A DNA stretch of 64,000 nt, from contig NZ_RRYT01000012.1 of the NCBI RefSeq assembly GCF_006363815.1, forward strand, positions 50,933 through 114,932, read 5' to 3'. Made by a program: the position numbers and the translations under genes. The notes beneath the pieces are model-generated. The model ran no database searches. It was not told where the DNA came from and worked only from the letters and a program-made list of their open reading frames with translations. The stretch comes from Thermomonospora catenispora. Lineage in GTDB: Bacteria; Actinomycetota; Actinomycetes; Streptosporangiales; Streptosporangiaceae. How positions within the stretch are numbered: the first letter of the stretch is position 1; every line of letters starts with the position of its first letter. Shown in pieces: positions 7,876-16,912 of this stretch.

Positions 7876-10649
7876 CCGCCGTGCACGCCCCCGAAGAGAT
7901 CGCCGACGCGCTGCGGCGGGCCGGACTGGCCGAGGTCGACGCCTCCACGCGGCGCCGGGCCGAGTACTCCGCCGACGCCTCGCTGTACCGGGTGGTGCCG
8001 CAGGTGGTGGCGTTCCCCCGGGCGGCGGACGAGGTGATCGCCGCGGTGGAGACCTGCCGGTCGCTGGGCGTCCCGCTGACCGCCCGCGGCGCGGGCACCT
8101 CGATCGCGGGCAACGCCGTCGGCCCGGGGGTGGTGCTGGACTTCTCCCGGCACATGCGGCGGATCCTCCGCATCGACCCCGACGCCGCGACCGCGACGGT
8201 CGAGCCGGGGGTGATCCTGGACGACCTGCAACGGGCGGCCGGGCGGCACGGCCTGCGGTTCGGGCCCGACCCCTCCACGCACAGCCGGTGCACGATCGGC
8301 GGGATGATCGGCAACAACGCGTGCGGGTCGCGGGCCCTGGGGTTCGGGCGGACCAGCGACAACGTGACGGCGCTGGACGTGATCGCCGGGACCGGGGAGC
8401 GGCTGGACCTGCGGCACGGCGCCGACGCGGCCTCCTCGCCCACGCTGAGCGCGCTGACGAAGGTCGTGCAGGGCGGCCTGGCGACGATCCGCACCGAGCT
8501 GGGCCGGTTCGGCCGGCAGATCTCCGGCTACTCGCTGGAGCACCTGCTGCCCGAGCGGGGCTTCGACCCGGCCCGGGCGTTCGTGGGCAGCGAGGGCACC
8601 TGGGGCGTGCTGCTGGAGGCGACCGTCCGCCTGGTGCCCGTCCCGCGGCGGCCGTTGCTGGTGGTGCTGGGCTATCCGGACATGGCGGCGGCGGCGGACG
8701 CGGTGCCGCGGGTGCTGCCGTACCGGCCGATCGCCGCCGAAGGGCTGGACGCTCGGATCGTGGAGGTGGTGCGGCGGCTGCGGGGCGCGGCGGCCGTCCC
8801 CGAGCTGCCGCGCGGCGGCGGCTGGCTGTTCGTGGAGCTGGCCGAGGGCGACCCCGCGGCACTGGCGGCCGACGCCGAGGCGCTCGACCACCGCGTCGTG
8901 CGCGACCCGGCGGAGGCGGCGACGCTGTGGCGGATCCGGGAGGACGGCGCCGGGCTGGCGGCCCGCTCCCGCGGCGGGCGGCTCTCCCACGCCGGCTGGG
9001 AGGACGCGGCCGTGCCGCCCGAACGGCTCGGCGACTACCTGCGGGACTTCGAGGCCCTGATGGCCGAGCGGGGACTGTCGGGCACCCCGTACGGGCACTT
9101 CGGCGACGGCTGCGTGCACGTGCGGATCGACTTCCCGCTGGACCGGCCGGGCGGGGTCGCGCTCTTCCGCGAGTTCCTGACGGACGCGGCGAGGCTGGTG
9201 GCCGAGCACGGCGGGTCGATGTCCGGGGAGCACGGCGACGGCCGGGCCCGCGGCGAGCTGCTGCCGCTGATGTACTCACCGGCCGCGCTGCGCCTGTTCG
9301 AGCGGGTCAAAGGGGTGTTCGACCCCGATGAGACGCTCAATCCGGGGGTGCTGGTGCGGCCCCGGCCCGTGGACGCCGATCTGCGGGTGCCGGCCGCGGC
9401 GCCGCTGCGGCGCGGGCTGGCGTTCGCCTACCCCCACGACGGGGGCGACTTCACCAACGCGGTGCACCGCTGCACCGGGGTGGGCAAGTGCCGCGCCGAC
9501 CTGACCGGCTCCGGCGGGGTCATGTGCCCCTCCTACCTGGCCACCCGGGACGAGAAGGACTCCACGCGCGGCCGCGCCCGGGTGCTGCAGGAGATGGCGA
9601 ACGGCTCCCTGGTGCGCGGCTGGCGGGCCCCCGAGGTGCAGCAGGCGCTGGAACTGTGCCTGGCCTGCAAGGGCTGCTCGTCGGACTGCCCGACCGGGGT
9701 GGACATGGCGACCTACAAGGCTGAGGCGCTCTACCAGCGGTACCGGCGACGGCTCCGCCCCATGTCGCACTACGTGCTGGGCGGCCTGCCCCGGCTGGCG
9801 CGGCTGGCGTCACGGGCCCCGGGCCTGGCCAACCGGCTGCTGTCGAGCCCGCTGGCGGGTGCGGGCAAGCGGCTGGCGGGGGTGGATCCGCGCCGCGACC
9901 TGCCGCTGCTGGCGCCCCGGACGTTCCGGGAGTGGTTCTCGGCGCGGCCGGCGGCGCCCGGTGACCCCGTGGTGCTGTGGGTGGACACCTTCACCGACCA
10001 CTTCACCCCCCACGTGGGGGTCGCGGCGGTCCGGGTGCTGGAGAGCGCCGGGTTCTCGGTGCGGATCCCCGAGCCCGGCCTGTGCTGCGGCCTCACCTAC
10101 ATCTCCACGGGCCGGCTGGACGTCGCCCGCCGCATGCTCCGCCGCTGCGTCACCGCGCTGACCCCGCACGCGGAGGCCGGCACCCCGATCGTCGGGCTGG
10201 AGCCCTCCTGCACGGCCGTGTTCCGCTCCGACGCCGTGCATCTGCTCGGCGGCGCCGCGGTCCCCGCGGTCCGCACCCTGGCCGAGCTGCTGCTGAACCG
10301 GGACGGCTGGACGCCTCCCGACCTGTCCGGAGTGACCGCCGTGGCGCAGCCGCACTGCCATCACCACGCCGTCATGGGCTGGGACGCCGACCGCGCTCTG
10401 CTGGAACGCTCCGGCGCCGCGGTCCGGGCGGTGGGCGGCTGCTGCGGCCTGGCCGGCAACTTCGGCGTCGAACGCGGTCACTACGAGGTCAGCGTGGCGG
10501 TGGCCGAGACCGCCCTGCTGCCGGCCGTGCGGGCCGCGGGCCCGGAGGCGACCGTGCTGGCCGACGGGTTCTCCTGCCGCACCCAACTGGCCGCCCTGGG
10601 CGACCGCCACGCCGTACACTTGGCCGAGCTCCTGGCCACCGCAACGTGA
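7872..10649 (+). CDS. FAD/4Fe-4S D-2-hydroxyacid dehydrogenase (YdiJ-like, probable D-2-hydroxyglutarate dehydrogenase)
   Basis: The 925-residue protein combines an FAD_binding_4 domain (about residues 35-270; PLTARGAGTSIAGNAVG and GGMIGNNACGSRAL), an FAD-linked oxidase C-terminal domain (to about 480; GTPYGHFGDGCVHVRI, SGEHGDGRARGE), two cysteine clusters for 4Fe-4S centres (CTGVGKCR...MCPSY and CLACKGCSSDCP), and a C-terminal CCG region with GLCCGLTY and GGCCGLAGNFG. That order matches E. coli YdiJ, a D-2-hydroxyglutarate dehydrogenase, and D-lactate dehydrogenases of this class. GTG 7872 overlaps the upstream stop. Its partner makes D-2-hydroxyglutarate, so re-oxidation to 2-oxoglutarate is the best guess; glycolate or D-lactate remain possible. 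Confidence 0.87.
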   Translation: MTAVHAPEEIADALRRAGLAEVDASTRRRAEYSADASLYRVVPQVVAFPRAADEVIAAVETCRSLGVPLTARGAGTSIAGNAVGPGVVLDFSRHMRRILRIDPDAATATVEPGVILDDLQRAAGRHGLRFGPDPSTHSRCTIGGMIGNNACGSRALGFGRTSDNVTALDVIAGTGERLDLRHGADAASSPTLSALTKVVQGGLATIRTELGRFGRQISGYSLEHLLPERGFDPARAFVGSEGTWGVLLEATVRLVPVPRRPLLVVLGYPDMAAAADAVPRVLPYRPIAAEGLDARIVEVVRRLRGAAAVPELPRGGGWLFVELAEGDPAALAADAEALDHRVVRDPAEAATLWRIREDGAGLAARSRGGRLSHAGWEDAAVPPERLGDYLRDFEALMAERGLSGTPYGHFGDGCVHVRIDFPLDRPGGVALFREFLTDAARLVAEHGGSMSGEHGDGRARGELLPLMYSPAALRLFERVKGVFDPDETLNPGVLVRPRPVDADLRVPAAAPLRRGLAFAYPHDGGDFTNAVHRCTGVGKCRADLTGSGGVMCPSYLATRDEKDSTRGRARVLQEMANGSLVRGWRAPEVQQALELCLACKGCSSDCPTGVDMATYKAEALYQRYRRRLRPMSHYVLGGLPRLARLASRAPGLANRLLSSPLAGAGKRLAGVDPRRDLPLLAPRTFREWFSARPAAPGDPVVLWVDTFTDHFTPHVGVAAVRVLESAGFSVRIPEPGLCCGLTYISTGRLDVARRMLRRCVTALTPHAEAGTPIVGLEPSCTAVFRSDAVHLLGGAAVPAVRTLAELLLNRDGWTPPDLSGVTAVAQPHCHHHAVMGWDADRALLERSGAAVRAVGGCCGLAGNFGVERGHYEVSVAVAETALLPAVRAAGPEATVLADGFSCRTQLAALGDRHAVHLAELLATAT

Positions 10650-11371
10650 GAGGACCCGCGTTGCGCCGGATCACCGGAACGACCAATCTCAACCGCCAGG
10701 TGGCCGAAGCCCTGCGCGAGGCCATCCACACCGGCGAGCTGCGCCCCGGCGAGCTGTACTCGGTCTCCCGTCTGGCCGAGACCCTGGGCGTCTCCCGCAC
10801 CCCCGTGCGGGAGGCGCTGCTGACCCTCGCCGACACCGGCCTGGTCCGCATCGAACGCAACCGGGGTTTCCGGGTGGTGCGCCGCGACCCCCGCCACATC
10901 GCCGAGGTCTTCCACCTGCGGCTGCTGCTGGAGGTCCCCGCCGCCCGTCTGGCCGCCGCGGCCGTCACCCCGGAGCTGCTGGAGGAGCTGGAGGCGGAGC
11001 TGACGGCCATGCGGGAGGCCGCCGCCGACCACGACGAGCCCCGCTTCATGCGGCACGACCGCCGCTTCCACGCGCTGATCCTGCAGGCCGCGGGCAACTC
11101 CCTGCTGACCGGCACGGTCGCCGCCCTCCGCGACACCATCACCACGGTGGGCGCCTCGACCGCCGACCAGACCCGCTCCCTGGCCGACATCGCCGCCGAG
11201 CACGCCCCCGTCCTGGACGCCCTCCGCGCGGCCGACCCCGAGGCCGCCGCCCGGGCCATGCGCCACCACATCGCCCACACCGGCGAGCTGCTGGTGGCGC
11301 AGACCGCCGCGGAGAACGCCGAACCGGTCGCCGAGGCGGACCTGGCCCTGCTCCGCGATCCGCGCCGGTGA
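10646..11371 (+). CDS. GntR family regulator, FCD type
   Basis: The 241-residue protein has a GntR winged helix-turn-helix at residues 10-75 (EALREAIHTGELRPGELYSV, LAETLGVSRTPVREALLTL, GLVRIERNRGFRV) and a C-terminal FCD ligand domain, all helical, with the metal-binding pattern D-R-x-FH (HDRRFHALILQAAGN) and late histidines in MRHHIAHTGELL. FCD regulators sense carboxylic acids such as lactate, gluconate or hydroxyacids. GTG at 10646 overlaps the stop of the dehydrogenase by four bases, exactly like the junction before it, so it is the third gene of the operon and probably regulates it through a ligand made or consumed by the two enzymes. Confidence 0.9.
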   Translation: MRGPALRRITGTTNLNRQVAEALREAIHTGELRPGELYSVSRLAETLGVSRTPVREALLTLADTGLVRIERNRGFRVVRRDPRHIAEVFHLRLLLEVPAARLAAAAVTPELLEELEAELTAMREAAADHDEPRFMRHDRRFHALILQAAGNSLLTGTVAALRDTITTVGASTADQTRSLADIAAEHAPVLDALRAADPEAAARAMRHHIAHTGELLVAQTAAENAEPVAEADLALLRDPRR

Positions 11372-11372
11372 G

Positions 11373-12090
11373 CCGTCGGGCGCGGCGGCCCGCCACCGGA
11401 GGCCCGTCCGGTCCGTGGTCGGGGTGCGGCCAGGCGGCCGACTCGTCGCGCTCCAGGCGGGAGGCCTCCTCCATGCGGTCGGAGGGGATGACCGCCTGGG
11501 TGACCTCCAGCGCGTTCCCGTCCTTCGCCGAATACCCGATGCGGACGATCTCCCAGACCGGCAACGACACCGGGATCTGGAGCAGCGCGGCCTCCTCCTG
11601 GTCGGGCATCCGGGCGCGGCGGCGCTCCAGCCACTCGATCGGCCCGTGCCCGGCCTCCTCCAACCGGTCGATCCATGCGCCCGGCCCGGTGCCGTAGGGG
11701 TCCCTGACCAGCGGCGCGTCGGCGACGCCGCGGGTGGATCCACGTCGTGCCGATCTGGAACGGCGGCTCGTTCTGCGGCCCGGTGACGCGGCGGCGCCGC
11801 AGGACGGTCGCGTCCGCCTCGACGTTGAGCATGTGCGCCGGCCGGGCGTCCGTCAGGGGCTCTTCGGAGACGATGGGTTCGATGTGGTGGATCCACAACC
11901 CGTCGCCCTGCGCGGCCGGGAAAGTGCAGCCGCCGACGGCGGGCTTGCCGTCCATGACGTGCCGCGAGTTGCGGCGCACCACGTCGGTGCGCAGGATGAC
12001 CCGGCGCTTGTCGGGGCGGACGATCGTCCCACGCCGGGGCACGGCCCACAGCCTGCCCCCGTCCTCCAGAACGCTGATGGGCAGGCATCG
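11373..12090 (-). pseudogene. broken GntR/UTRA regulator
   Basis: Two reading frames on the minus strand together give a GntR regulator tail and UTRA ligand domain. The upstream frame (about 12090 to 11740) reads VLEDGGRLWAVPRRGTIVRP, then HHIEPIVSEEPLTDARPAHMLNVEADATVLRRRRVTG and ends in QIGTTWIHP. The downstream frame continues with TRGVADAPLVRDPYGTGPGAWIDRLEEAGHGPIEWLE and QIPVSLPVWEIVRIGYSAKDGNALEVTQAVIPSDRM. The switch lies in the C-rich stretch near 11735-11745. The DNA-binding helix-turn-helix that should precede the first part is missing, and no convincing stop follows the second. So the gene is both truncated and frameshifted; it cannot make a normal regulator. Confidence 0.7.
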
Positions 12091-12174
12091 GAAAGACGTG
12101 CCCCGCAGCGGGTGCAATGGGTCGGGCGTACAAGACCGGTGGGCCGACGGAAAGAAGGAGAGCGTCAAGTGTCC

Positions 12175-12942
12175 GCTCTGGGACGGTACGGGCAAGGCGT
12201 AGACCGCCGGGACTTCATTCCCGACCGCATCTGGGTGTCCCCACCGGGTGAAACGGCTTCGACCGTTGGATCGCGTAGAGCACCCGGAGCTGTGGGAACG
12301 ACACGTCGCAGGAGACAACGCCGTGGTGACCCGGGTCCACAGGGACGCCAGCGGCATGGTGTGGCCGACGTGCTCCTCGTCCGCCCGCTGGGTCATGCGG
12401 GAGATGATCGACGCGCTCGCCCTGGAACCCGGCATGAACGTGCTGGAGATCGGAACGGGCACCGGGTACAACGCCGCGCTGCCGGCCGAGGCAGGGGCTC
12501 GCGTCGTCACGGTGGAGATCGACCCGGAGCTGTCCGCCGCAGCGTCGGCCGCCCTGGAGCGGACCGGCTTCGCCGACCGGGTGAGCGTGGCCACCGGCGA
12601 CGGCGAGCAGAGCGTGCCGGGCCACGCTCCGTTCGACCGGGTGATCGTCACGGCGGCGGCCCGCACGATCCCGTACCCATGGGTCGAGCAGGCCCGCGAC
12701 GGCGGCCGGATCGCGCTCCCCTACAGCGGCCCCGAATGCGTCGGCGCATTGGTGGTCCTGACCGTATCCGGGGGAACGGCCGAGGGGCACGCCGTGGGCG
12801 ACGCCTACTTCATGCCGCCTTCATGCCGCTGCGAGGCCAGAAGCAGCCGCAGTCGGTGCTGCAGACCGAACACCCGTCCGACGCGCTTCGCCGGTTCCAC
12901 ATCACCGTGCCCCCGGCCGGCCAGACCGTCACGCTCAGGTGA
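12175..12942 (+). pseudogene. frameshifted PCMT-like SAM methyltransferase
   Basis: The methyltransferase core is in one frame from about 12248: GMNVLEIGTGTGYNAALPAEAG (SAM-binding motif I), VTVEIDPEL, DRVSVATGDGEQ and FDRVIVTAAARTIPYPWVEQ, with the SSS-containing segment typical of actinobacterial protein-isoaspartate-type methyltransferases. The preceding conserved piece, VDRRDFIPDRIWV, is in another frame ending near 12240, and the tail RGQKQPQSVLQTEHPSDALRRF after 12829 returns to that frame. The second shift is explained by a perfect 11-base tandem duplication of CTTCATGCCGC at 12808-12818 and 12819-12829. The N-terminal domain before VDRRDF is absent. The middle frame could still make a 242-residue product with an altered C-terminus. 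Its neighbour, the UTRA regulator, is decayed as well. Confidence 0.75.
12808..12829. repeat. 11-base tandem duplication
   Basis: CTTCATGCCGC occurs twice head to tail. Removing one copy restores the methyltransferase reading frame into the conserved C-terminal region, so this duplication is the likely inactivating mutation. Confidence 0.9.
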
Positions 12943-13087
12943 GCCTCACAAGGCGAGGACGGAGCGGTTCTCATGATCACCTGGCGGAGGTCCGGCCGCG
13001 TGCCGGGGCCCTATCGCCTCCTGTCCGGGGACGAGGCCGCAACGAGCGGCCGCCGCGGCGCGCCCCGCCCCGCGTCGACGACGCCGC

Positions 13088-14014
13088 TTACTCCGCTCTC
13101 TTGCGGGCGATCTCGTACAGGGCGATGCCGGTGGCGACGCCCGCGTTGAGGGACTCGATCCGGCCGGGCATCGGGATGTTCGCCAGCAGGTCGCAGGTCT
13201 CGGCGACCAGGCGGCTCAGCCCCTTGCCCTCGGAGCCGACGACCAGCACGAACGGCTCGGTGGCCACCTCGAGCTCGGCGACGGGGACCCCGCCGCGGGC
13301 GTCCAGGCCGACGACGAAGCAGCCGGCCTGCTGGTAGGCCTTGAGCTGCCGGGTCAGGTTGGTGGTCTGGGCGACGGGGACGGCGGCCAGGGCGCCGGCG
13401 GAGGCCTTCCAGGTGCCGACGGTGACGCCGGCGGCGCGGCGCTCGGGGACGACGACGCCGTGGGCGCCGAACGCGGCGGCCGAACGCACCACCGCGCCGA
13501 GATTGCGCGGATCGGTGATGCCGTCGCAGGCCACGATCAGCGGCGGGGCGCCCCGCCGGAGCAGGTCGTCGGGGTGGGCGTAGGCGTAGGGGCGGACCTG
13601 CAGGGCGATGCCCTGGTGGACGGCGCCGTCGGTCATCCGGTCCAACTCGCTCTTGCCGGCCTGCAGCAGCGGGATGTTGCGGTCGCCGGCGAGCGTGACG
13701 GCCTCGCGGATGCGCTCATCGCCGCTGGACATCACATACAGGGCGGTGCCGGGGACTCCGGCGCGCAGCGCCTCCACGACCGGGTTGCGGCCGACCACCA
13801 GCTCAGGGGCATCGGCCGCGCCCGACCCGCGCGTCTTCACGGGACGTACGGCGCCGACCGCCTCCAGAAGGCGGGCGTCGCGTCGCGGGCCGACGGTGCG
13901 GGTGCCGGTGCGGGCCGCGTTCTTGGCGGCGCGGGCGGCCTGGCGCTTGCCGTACCAGTGCCGGTCCTCGGCCTTGGGCGTGAAGCTGGGCCCCTTCTTA
14001 CGACGCTTGGCCAT
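13088..14014 (-). CDS. rlmB: 23S rRNA (guanosine-2'-O)-methyltransferase RlmB (TrmH/SpoU family)
   Basis: The 308-residue enzyme methylates the 2'-O of a conserved guanosine in 23S rRNA using SAM. It has a lysine/arginine-rich N-terminal extension (MAKRRKKGPSFTPKAEDRHWYGKRQAARAAKN), the SpoU substrate-binding domain (GRNPVVEALRAG at about residues 72-83), and the SPOUT knot domain with DGITDPRNLGAVVRSAAAFGAHGVVVPERRAA, LVVGSEGKGLSRL and IPMPGRIESLNAGVATGIALYE, motifs 1-3 of the family. It lies next to cysS on the same strand, 258 bases downstream, the usual actinobacterial order. ATG at 14014 fits. Confidence 0.95.
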   Translation of the reverse strand: MAKRRKKGPSFTPKAEDRHWYGKRQAARAAKNAARTGTRTVGPRRDARLLEAVGAVRPVKTRGSGAADAPELVVGRNPVVEALRAGVPGTALYVMSSGDERIREAVTLAGDRNIPLLQAGKSELDRMTDGAVHQGIALQVRPYAYAHPDDLLRRGAPPLIVACDGITDPRNLGAVVRSAAAFGAHGVVVPERRAAGVTVGTWKASAGALAAVPVAQTTNLTRQLKAYQQAGCFVVGLDARGGVPVAELEVATEPFVLVVGSEGKGLSRLVAETCDLLANIPMPGRIESLNAGVATGIALYEIARKRAE

Positions 14015-14272
14015 GCCGAATGTTCCTCCCCATCCCCTTTGAGCGCCGGGGCGGCAAGGTGACGACCGGCCCCTGACCAGGCCCGCCCTCGCGACGGACG
14101 CTCACGGCCACCCGATTGTATGCGCGGTGCGGCGGGGGCCCGGCGCCCCGGCGCCGGGCCGAAGCGCCCGTCTCGCCTCGCCGTGCGGGCGCTTCCAGGC
14201 CGCGTGATTCCCACCGATCCCCGGTTCCACCGTGCGCCCGGCGCCGGCCGAGCGGCGGGCCGGCGCCGCCGG

Positions 14273-15670
14273 TCAGGGCCGCTTGAGCTCCCAGCGGGGA
14301 CCGTGCGGGGTGTCCTCCACCACGATCCCGGCGGCGGCCAGACCGTCGCGGATCTCGTCGGCGGTGGCGTAGTCCTTGCGGGCCCGGGCCGCCTGCCGCT
14401 GCTCCAACGCCACCTTGACCAGGGCGTCCACCACCGGGCGCAGGTCGTCGCCCCCGCTCGTCGTCCACGGCTCCGAGAGCGGGTCCAATCCGAGCGTGCC
14501 GGCCATCGCCCGCACCTGCGCCAGCCGCCCGGCCACCCCGGCCTCGTCGCCGGAGGCCAGCGCGTTGTTGCCGTCGCGCACGGTCTCGTGCAGCACCGCC
14601 AGCGCCTGCGGAACGCCCAGGTCGTCGTCCATCGCGGCGGTGAACGCCTCCGGCGGCTCCCCGTCGGGGTCGCCGGCCCCCACGACCTCGGCGGCGCGGG
14701 TGACGAACCCCTCGATCCGCTGGTAGGCGGAGACGGCCTCGGCCAGCGCCGCGTCGGTGTAGTCCATCAGCGACCGGTAGTGCGCCGAGAGCAGGTAGTA
14801 GCGCACCTCCACCGGGCGGGCCCGCTCCAGCAGGTCGTTCAAGGTGACCACGTTGCCGACGGACTTGCTCATCTTCACGCCGTCCACGGTGAGCAGCCCG
14901 TTGTGCAGCCAGTAGCGGGCGAACCCGTCCCCGGCGGCCCGCGACTGGGCCCGCTCGTTCTCGTGGTGCGGGAAGATCAGGTCGACGCCGCCGCCGTGGA
15001 TGTCGAACTCCGGCCCCAGGTACTTGGTGGCCATCGCCGAGCACTCCAGGTGCCAGCCGGGACGCCCCTCGCCCCAGGGGGTCTCCCAGCTCGGCTCGCC
15101 CGGCTTGGCGCCCTTCCACAGGGCGAAGTCGCGCGGGTCGCGCTTGGCGTCCTCGTTGGGGGTGTCGCCGGCCGGGCGCATGTTCTCCAGCCGCTGGTTG
15201 GACAGCTCCCCGTAGTGGTCGGCCCAGGAGCGGACGTCGAAGTACACGTCCCCGGCGGCGGTGTAGGCGTGGCCCGCCTCGATCAGCCGGCGGATGAGCA
15301 CGATCATCTCCGGGACGTGGCCGGTGGCGCGCGGCTCGACGGTCGGCGGCAGGCAGCCCAGCAGATCGTAGCCGCGGGCGAAGATCCGCTGGTTGGCCTC
15401 GGCCACCGCGAACCAGGGAACGCCGCTCTCGGCCGCGACCGCGATGATCTTGTCGTCCACGTCGGTGATGTTGCGGACGAACGTCACCTCGTATCCGCTG
15501 CGGCGCAGCCAGCGCAGCAGCACGTCGTAGATCACACCGGACCGCAGGTGGCCGATGTGCGGTGCGGCCTGCGGGGTGGCGCCGCACACGTACATCCCCA
15601 CTCGGCCCTCGTGCAGGGGCACGAACGGACGGACGGTGCGGGTGCCGGTGTCGTACAGATGCAGGCTCAC
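14273..15670 (-). CDS. cysS: cysteinyl-tRNA synthetase
   Basis: The 465-residue class I synthetase charges tRNA-Cys. It has the actinobacterial N-terminus with [18 protein letters not shown], including the HIGH signature at residues 38-41 and the zinc-ligand cysteine at position 29, the [16 protein letters not shown] segment, a GWHLECSAM zinc ligand region, [19 protein letters not shown], and the [10 protein letters not shown] loop around residue 265. The C-terminal helical anticodon-binding region ends with [19 protein letters not shown], the usual ending. It is followed by rlmB as in Streptomyces. The catalytic residues all look intact. Confidence 0.97.
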   Translation of the reverse strand: MSLHLYDTGTRTVRPFVPLHEGRVGMYVCGATPQAAPHIGHLRSGVIYDVLLRWLRRSGYEVTFVRNITDVDDKIIAVAAESGVPWFAVAEANQRIFARGYDLLGCLPPTVEPRATGHVPEMIVLIRRLIEAGHAYTAAGDVYFDVRSWADHYGELSNQRLENMRPAGDTPNEDAKRDPRDFALWKGAKPGEPSWETPWGEGRPGWHLECSAMATKYLGPEFDIHGGGVDLIFPHHENERAQSRAAGDGFARYWLHNGLLTVDGVKMSKSVGNVVTLNDLLERARPVEVRYYLLSAHYRSLMDYTDAALAEAVSAYQRIEGFVTRAAEVVGAGDPDGEPPEAFTAAMDDDLGVPQALAVLHETVRDGNNALASGDEAGVAGRLAQVRAMAGTLGLDPLSEPWTTSGGDDLRPVVDALVKVALEQRQAARARKDYATADEIRDGLAAAGIVVEDTPHGPRWELKRP

Positions 15671-15721
15671 GATGTCAAGGTTATTGGATCGCCGGCCGCA
15701 CGGGCCGCCGTTGGCGCGCGT

Positions 15722-16510
15722 TCAGGCGTGCGTTCCGCCGGCGCCGGCGTGCTCGACGCGCGAGAGCAGCCGCCGGCAGAGCTCGACGAGCACCGCCGCG
15801 TTCGGCACCCGGTCCAGCGGGACCGTCACGGGCCGGGGGTCACCGTTCCGGTGCACCGCGACCTCCCCGCCGCCGAGCGTCACCGCGCGGACCGCCTGCC
15901 ACGGCATGTGCTCGCCGTTCACCGCGATCCCCCACCGGTCGACGGTGAACGGCCCGAACTCCGCCGTCGCGCCGCCCTCGACCGCGGCGAGCCGCACGGG
16001 CAGCGCCCGCCGGGCCGCCTCGGCGACCAGCGCCTCGCCCAGGTCGCGCACCCCGGGCAGCTCGTCGCCGAGCTCGAAGCGGCGGCCGCCGGCGGCGACC
16101 ACCCGGTATCGCCACGGCGGGCGCCGCCCCGGCGTCCGCCGCGCCCCCGCCGTGGTGACGCTGTGCATCTCGTCCCAGCGGCAGATCTGCGTCTCCCGCC
16201 GCGCGGTGCGGATCAGGCCGCCCTCGAACACGTACACCACCAGCCCGCGGCCGCGCAGCGCGCCGCCGTGCAGGATCCACCACATGGCGCCCAGGTAGCC
16301 GGCCGACGGCAGCACCCCGAGGGCGCCCAGCCAGCGCGGTCCCGCTATGAGGCAGTAGACCGTCGCCCACAGCGACAGCAGGCCCACCGCTCCGAGCAGC
16401 GCCGTCCACACCACCGTCCGGCGAAAGCAGTCGCGTGCGTCGAAGGTCCTGATGGGGGCGCCGAGGTGATGTTCCCGGGCAAGCGTCATCACGTGTTCGG
16501 GAAACGACAC
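15722..16510 (-). CDS. two-helix membrane protein, DUF6585-like
   Basis: The 262-residue protein (or 255 from ATG 16489) begins with a short soluble stretch, has two adjacent membrane helices (about residues 34-57 and 60-85) and then a cytoplasmic beta-rich domain. VVYVFEGGLIRTARRETQICRWDEMHSV resembles the PH-like strands of DUF6585 and related proteins, and a second related repeat begins near EFGPFTVDRWGIAVNGEHMPWQAVRAV. No catalytic motif is visible. It sits just upstream of cysS on the same strand with a 51-base gap and could share transcription with it. Function unknown. Confidence 0.7.
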   Translation of the reverse strand: MSFPEHVMTLAREHHLGAPIRTFDARDCFRRTVVWTALLGAVGLLSLWATVYCLIAGPRWLGALGVLPSAGYLGAMWWILHGGALRGRGLVVYVFEGGLIRTARRETQICRWDEMHSVTTAGARRTPGRRPPWRYRVVAAGGRRFELGDELPGVRDLGEALVAEAARRALPVRLAAVEGGATAEFGPFTVDRWGIAVNGEHMPWQAVRAVTLGGGEVAVHRNGDPRPVTVPLDRVPNAAVLVELCRRLLSRVEHAGAGGTHA

Positions 16511-16912
16511 AAAGGCACAACTACCCGCATTGGCCCGAACGAATCCCTACACAGGCGGCACATGTGGGGCTCGGTGCGGGGCGGGTCGCCGCCCGGCCCC
16601 GGCCGGCACCGGCCTCCGGCGCGCTCGGGACGACGCCTCGACGTCCCCGGCCGGCGCCGCCTGTCCCGGGCCGCCCCGGAGGCCCGCCTCCACGCCCGCT
16701 CGTGGGCCGGCCTCGGCAGTGGCCGCGGACCTCCCGCCCCCACGCCCGCCCCGAGGCCGCCGACGGATCCGTCCCCCGCCCGGCGAGACGGCGGGCTCAT
16801 CGCGTGTCGCGGGCATGCAGGAAGTGATCGCCAGCAAGATAGGAATGACCACAGGCTGGGTCGGTCAGATATACCTCGTGAGTCTGCCCACCGCCCCCCG
16901 AGATTGAGAGCG
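16511..16912. other. intergenic region with a possible small ORF
   Basis: About 400 bases separate the divergent DUF6585-like and DUF2637 genes. The GC-rich left part shows nothing. On the right, 16815-16907 could encode a 30-residue peptide starting MQEVIASKIGMTTGW, whose codons are unusually rich in A/T at third positions for this genome. It may instead be promoter DNA for the DUF2637 gene, whose start follows five bases after the stop. Confidence 0.4.

Noticed and set aside
6456..10649. One continuous 1397-codon plus-strand reading frame covering two enzymes
   Set aside because: The first third runs in the wrong frame through the transhydrogenase gene and is arginine/proline-rich; the real dehydrogenase begins at GTG 7872.
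12103..12202. Small zinc-motif peptide (CPLWDGTGK) between the two pseudogenes
   Set aside because: A CPxCxGTGK zinc motif would be typical of small proteins beside such regulators, but the second cysteine is a tryptophan here and the frame has no good start; likely more debris.
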